From Ignavibacteria bacterium (GTDB taxonomy: Bacteria; Bacteroidota; Ignavibacteria; SZUA-365), in NCBI GenBank assembly GCA_016720835.1, contig JADKJW010000004.1, positions 1 through 64,000 of the forward strand: a stretch of DNA of 64,000 nucleotides, read 5' to 3'. The translations under genes and the position numbers were made by a program. The stretch's first letter is position 1. Every line of letters starts with the position of its first letter. This document shows, piece by piece, positions 63,920-64,000 of this stretch. The notes under the pieces are model-generated. The model saw nothing but the letters and a program-made list of their open reading frames with translations. It was not told where the DNA came from and made no database searches.

Positions 63920-64000
63920 ATGCGCAACAGAATGACGCGCCTCGTCGCAATCACCTTCATCGTCGCGGCTGCAGCCGTAACCGCACACGCGCAGTACCAG
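63920..64000 (+). CDS. Exported protein, 3' partial
   Basis: Only the first 27 codons are in the window: MRNRMTRLVAITFIVAAAAV with TAHAQYQ, a clean Sec signal peptide with cleavage after AHA. An AAGGAGAG SD lies 4-11 nt upstream (63908-63915), one of the best in the window. The product cannot be identified; gene continues beyond the right edge. Confidence 0.75.
   Translation, partial: MRNRMTRLVAITFIVAAAAVTAHAQYQ

Overview
The window is a GC-rich bacterial chromosome segment that looks like the Bacteroidota/Chlorobiota superphylum (Ignavibacteria- or Kapabacteria-like). The main evidence is several large secreted proteins ending in a QNYPNP-type or related type IX secretion (T9SS) sorting domain, together with DUF4292, DUF4846, DUF1573 and DUF4097 proteins, few clear Shine-Dalgarno sites and abundant lipoproteins. 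The lineage call is inference from gene content. No rRNA, tRNA or CRISPR was recognised.

Layout. 1-13.4 kb: a 5'-truncated and frameshifted FN3-repeat surface protein, a lipoprotein, rplU-rpmA, a CDF zinc exporter, a DUF4292 lipoprotein, an EnvC-like degenerate M23 protein, a REP-associated tyrosine transposase (RAYT) among REP/REPIN palindromes, and two T9SS cargo proteins. 13.4-24.9 kb: a minus-strand lepA-lepB-lepB-hemW operon, a VOC protein, a DUF362/DUF6599 pair, queuosine genes queC, queF and queE with bioY, and SRPBCC and DUF169 proteins. 25-36.2 kb: a secreted GH38 alpha-mannosidase-like protein, a GT-C membrane glycosyltransferase, leuS (one frameshift), a secreted propeller-like protein with an internal sorting-like domain, and a YjjJ/HipA-like kinase.

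36.7-44.2 kb is a [NiFe]-hydrogenase maturation cluster, hypA-hypF-hypC-hypD-hypE, without hypB or structural genes. It is heavily invaded: hypF is split by two tandem-repeat blocks, a 721-bp gene-poor gap precedes hypC, and an IS3-family element lies between hypD and hypE. 44.4-49.2 kb holds two tandem copies of an unusual two-gene cassette: an ECF sigma factor translationally coupled to a single-pass membrane protein whose C-terminus resembles a T9SS sorting domain. This is the best candidate for an undescribed system.

49.4-64 kb: DUF1573, DUF4846, an alpha/beta hydrolase, MgtC/DUF4010, ybaB-recR, a methyltransferase with two small lipoproteins, a 2[4Fe-4S] ferredoxin, a CDF-like membrane protein, a large GT-C/TPR membrane protein, a double-PDZ protein divergent from an ECF sigma/anti-sigma-like/DUF4097 operon, and the start of another exported protein.

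A recurring theme is short-period repeats of a few 'vocabularies' (GGGAGTA, ATCCGAA, ACTCCA, CACACGAA, GCGGGGAC) that lie in intergenic gaps and often directly touch stop or start codons. Several frame breaks (first gene, leuS, hypF, IS3 orfB) may be sequence errors or real mutations; the sequence alone cannot decide.
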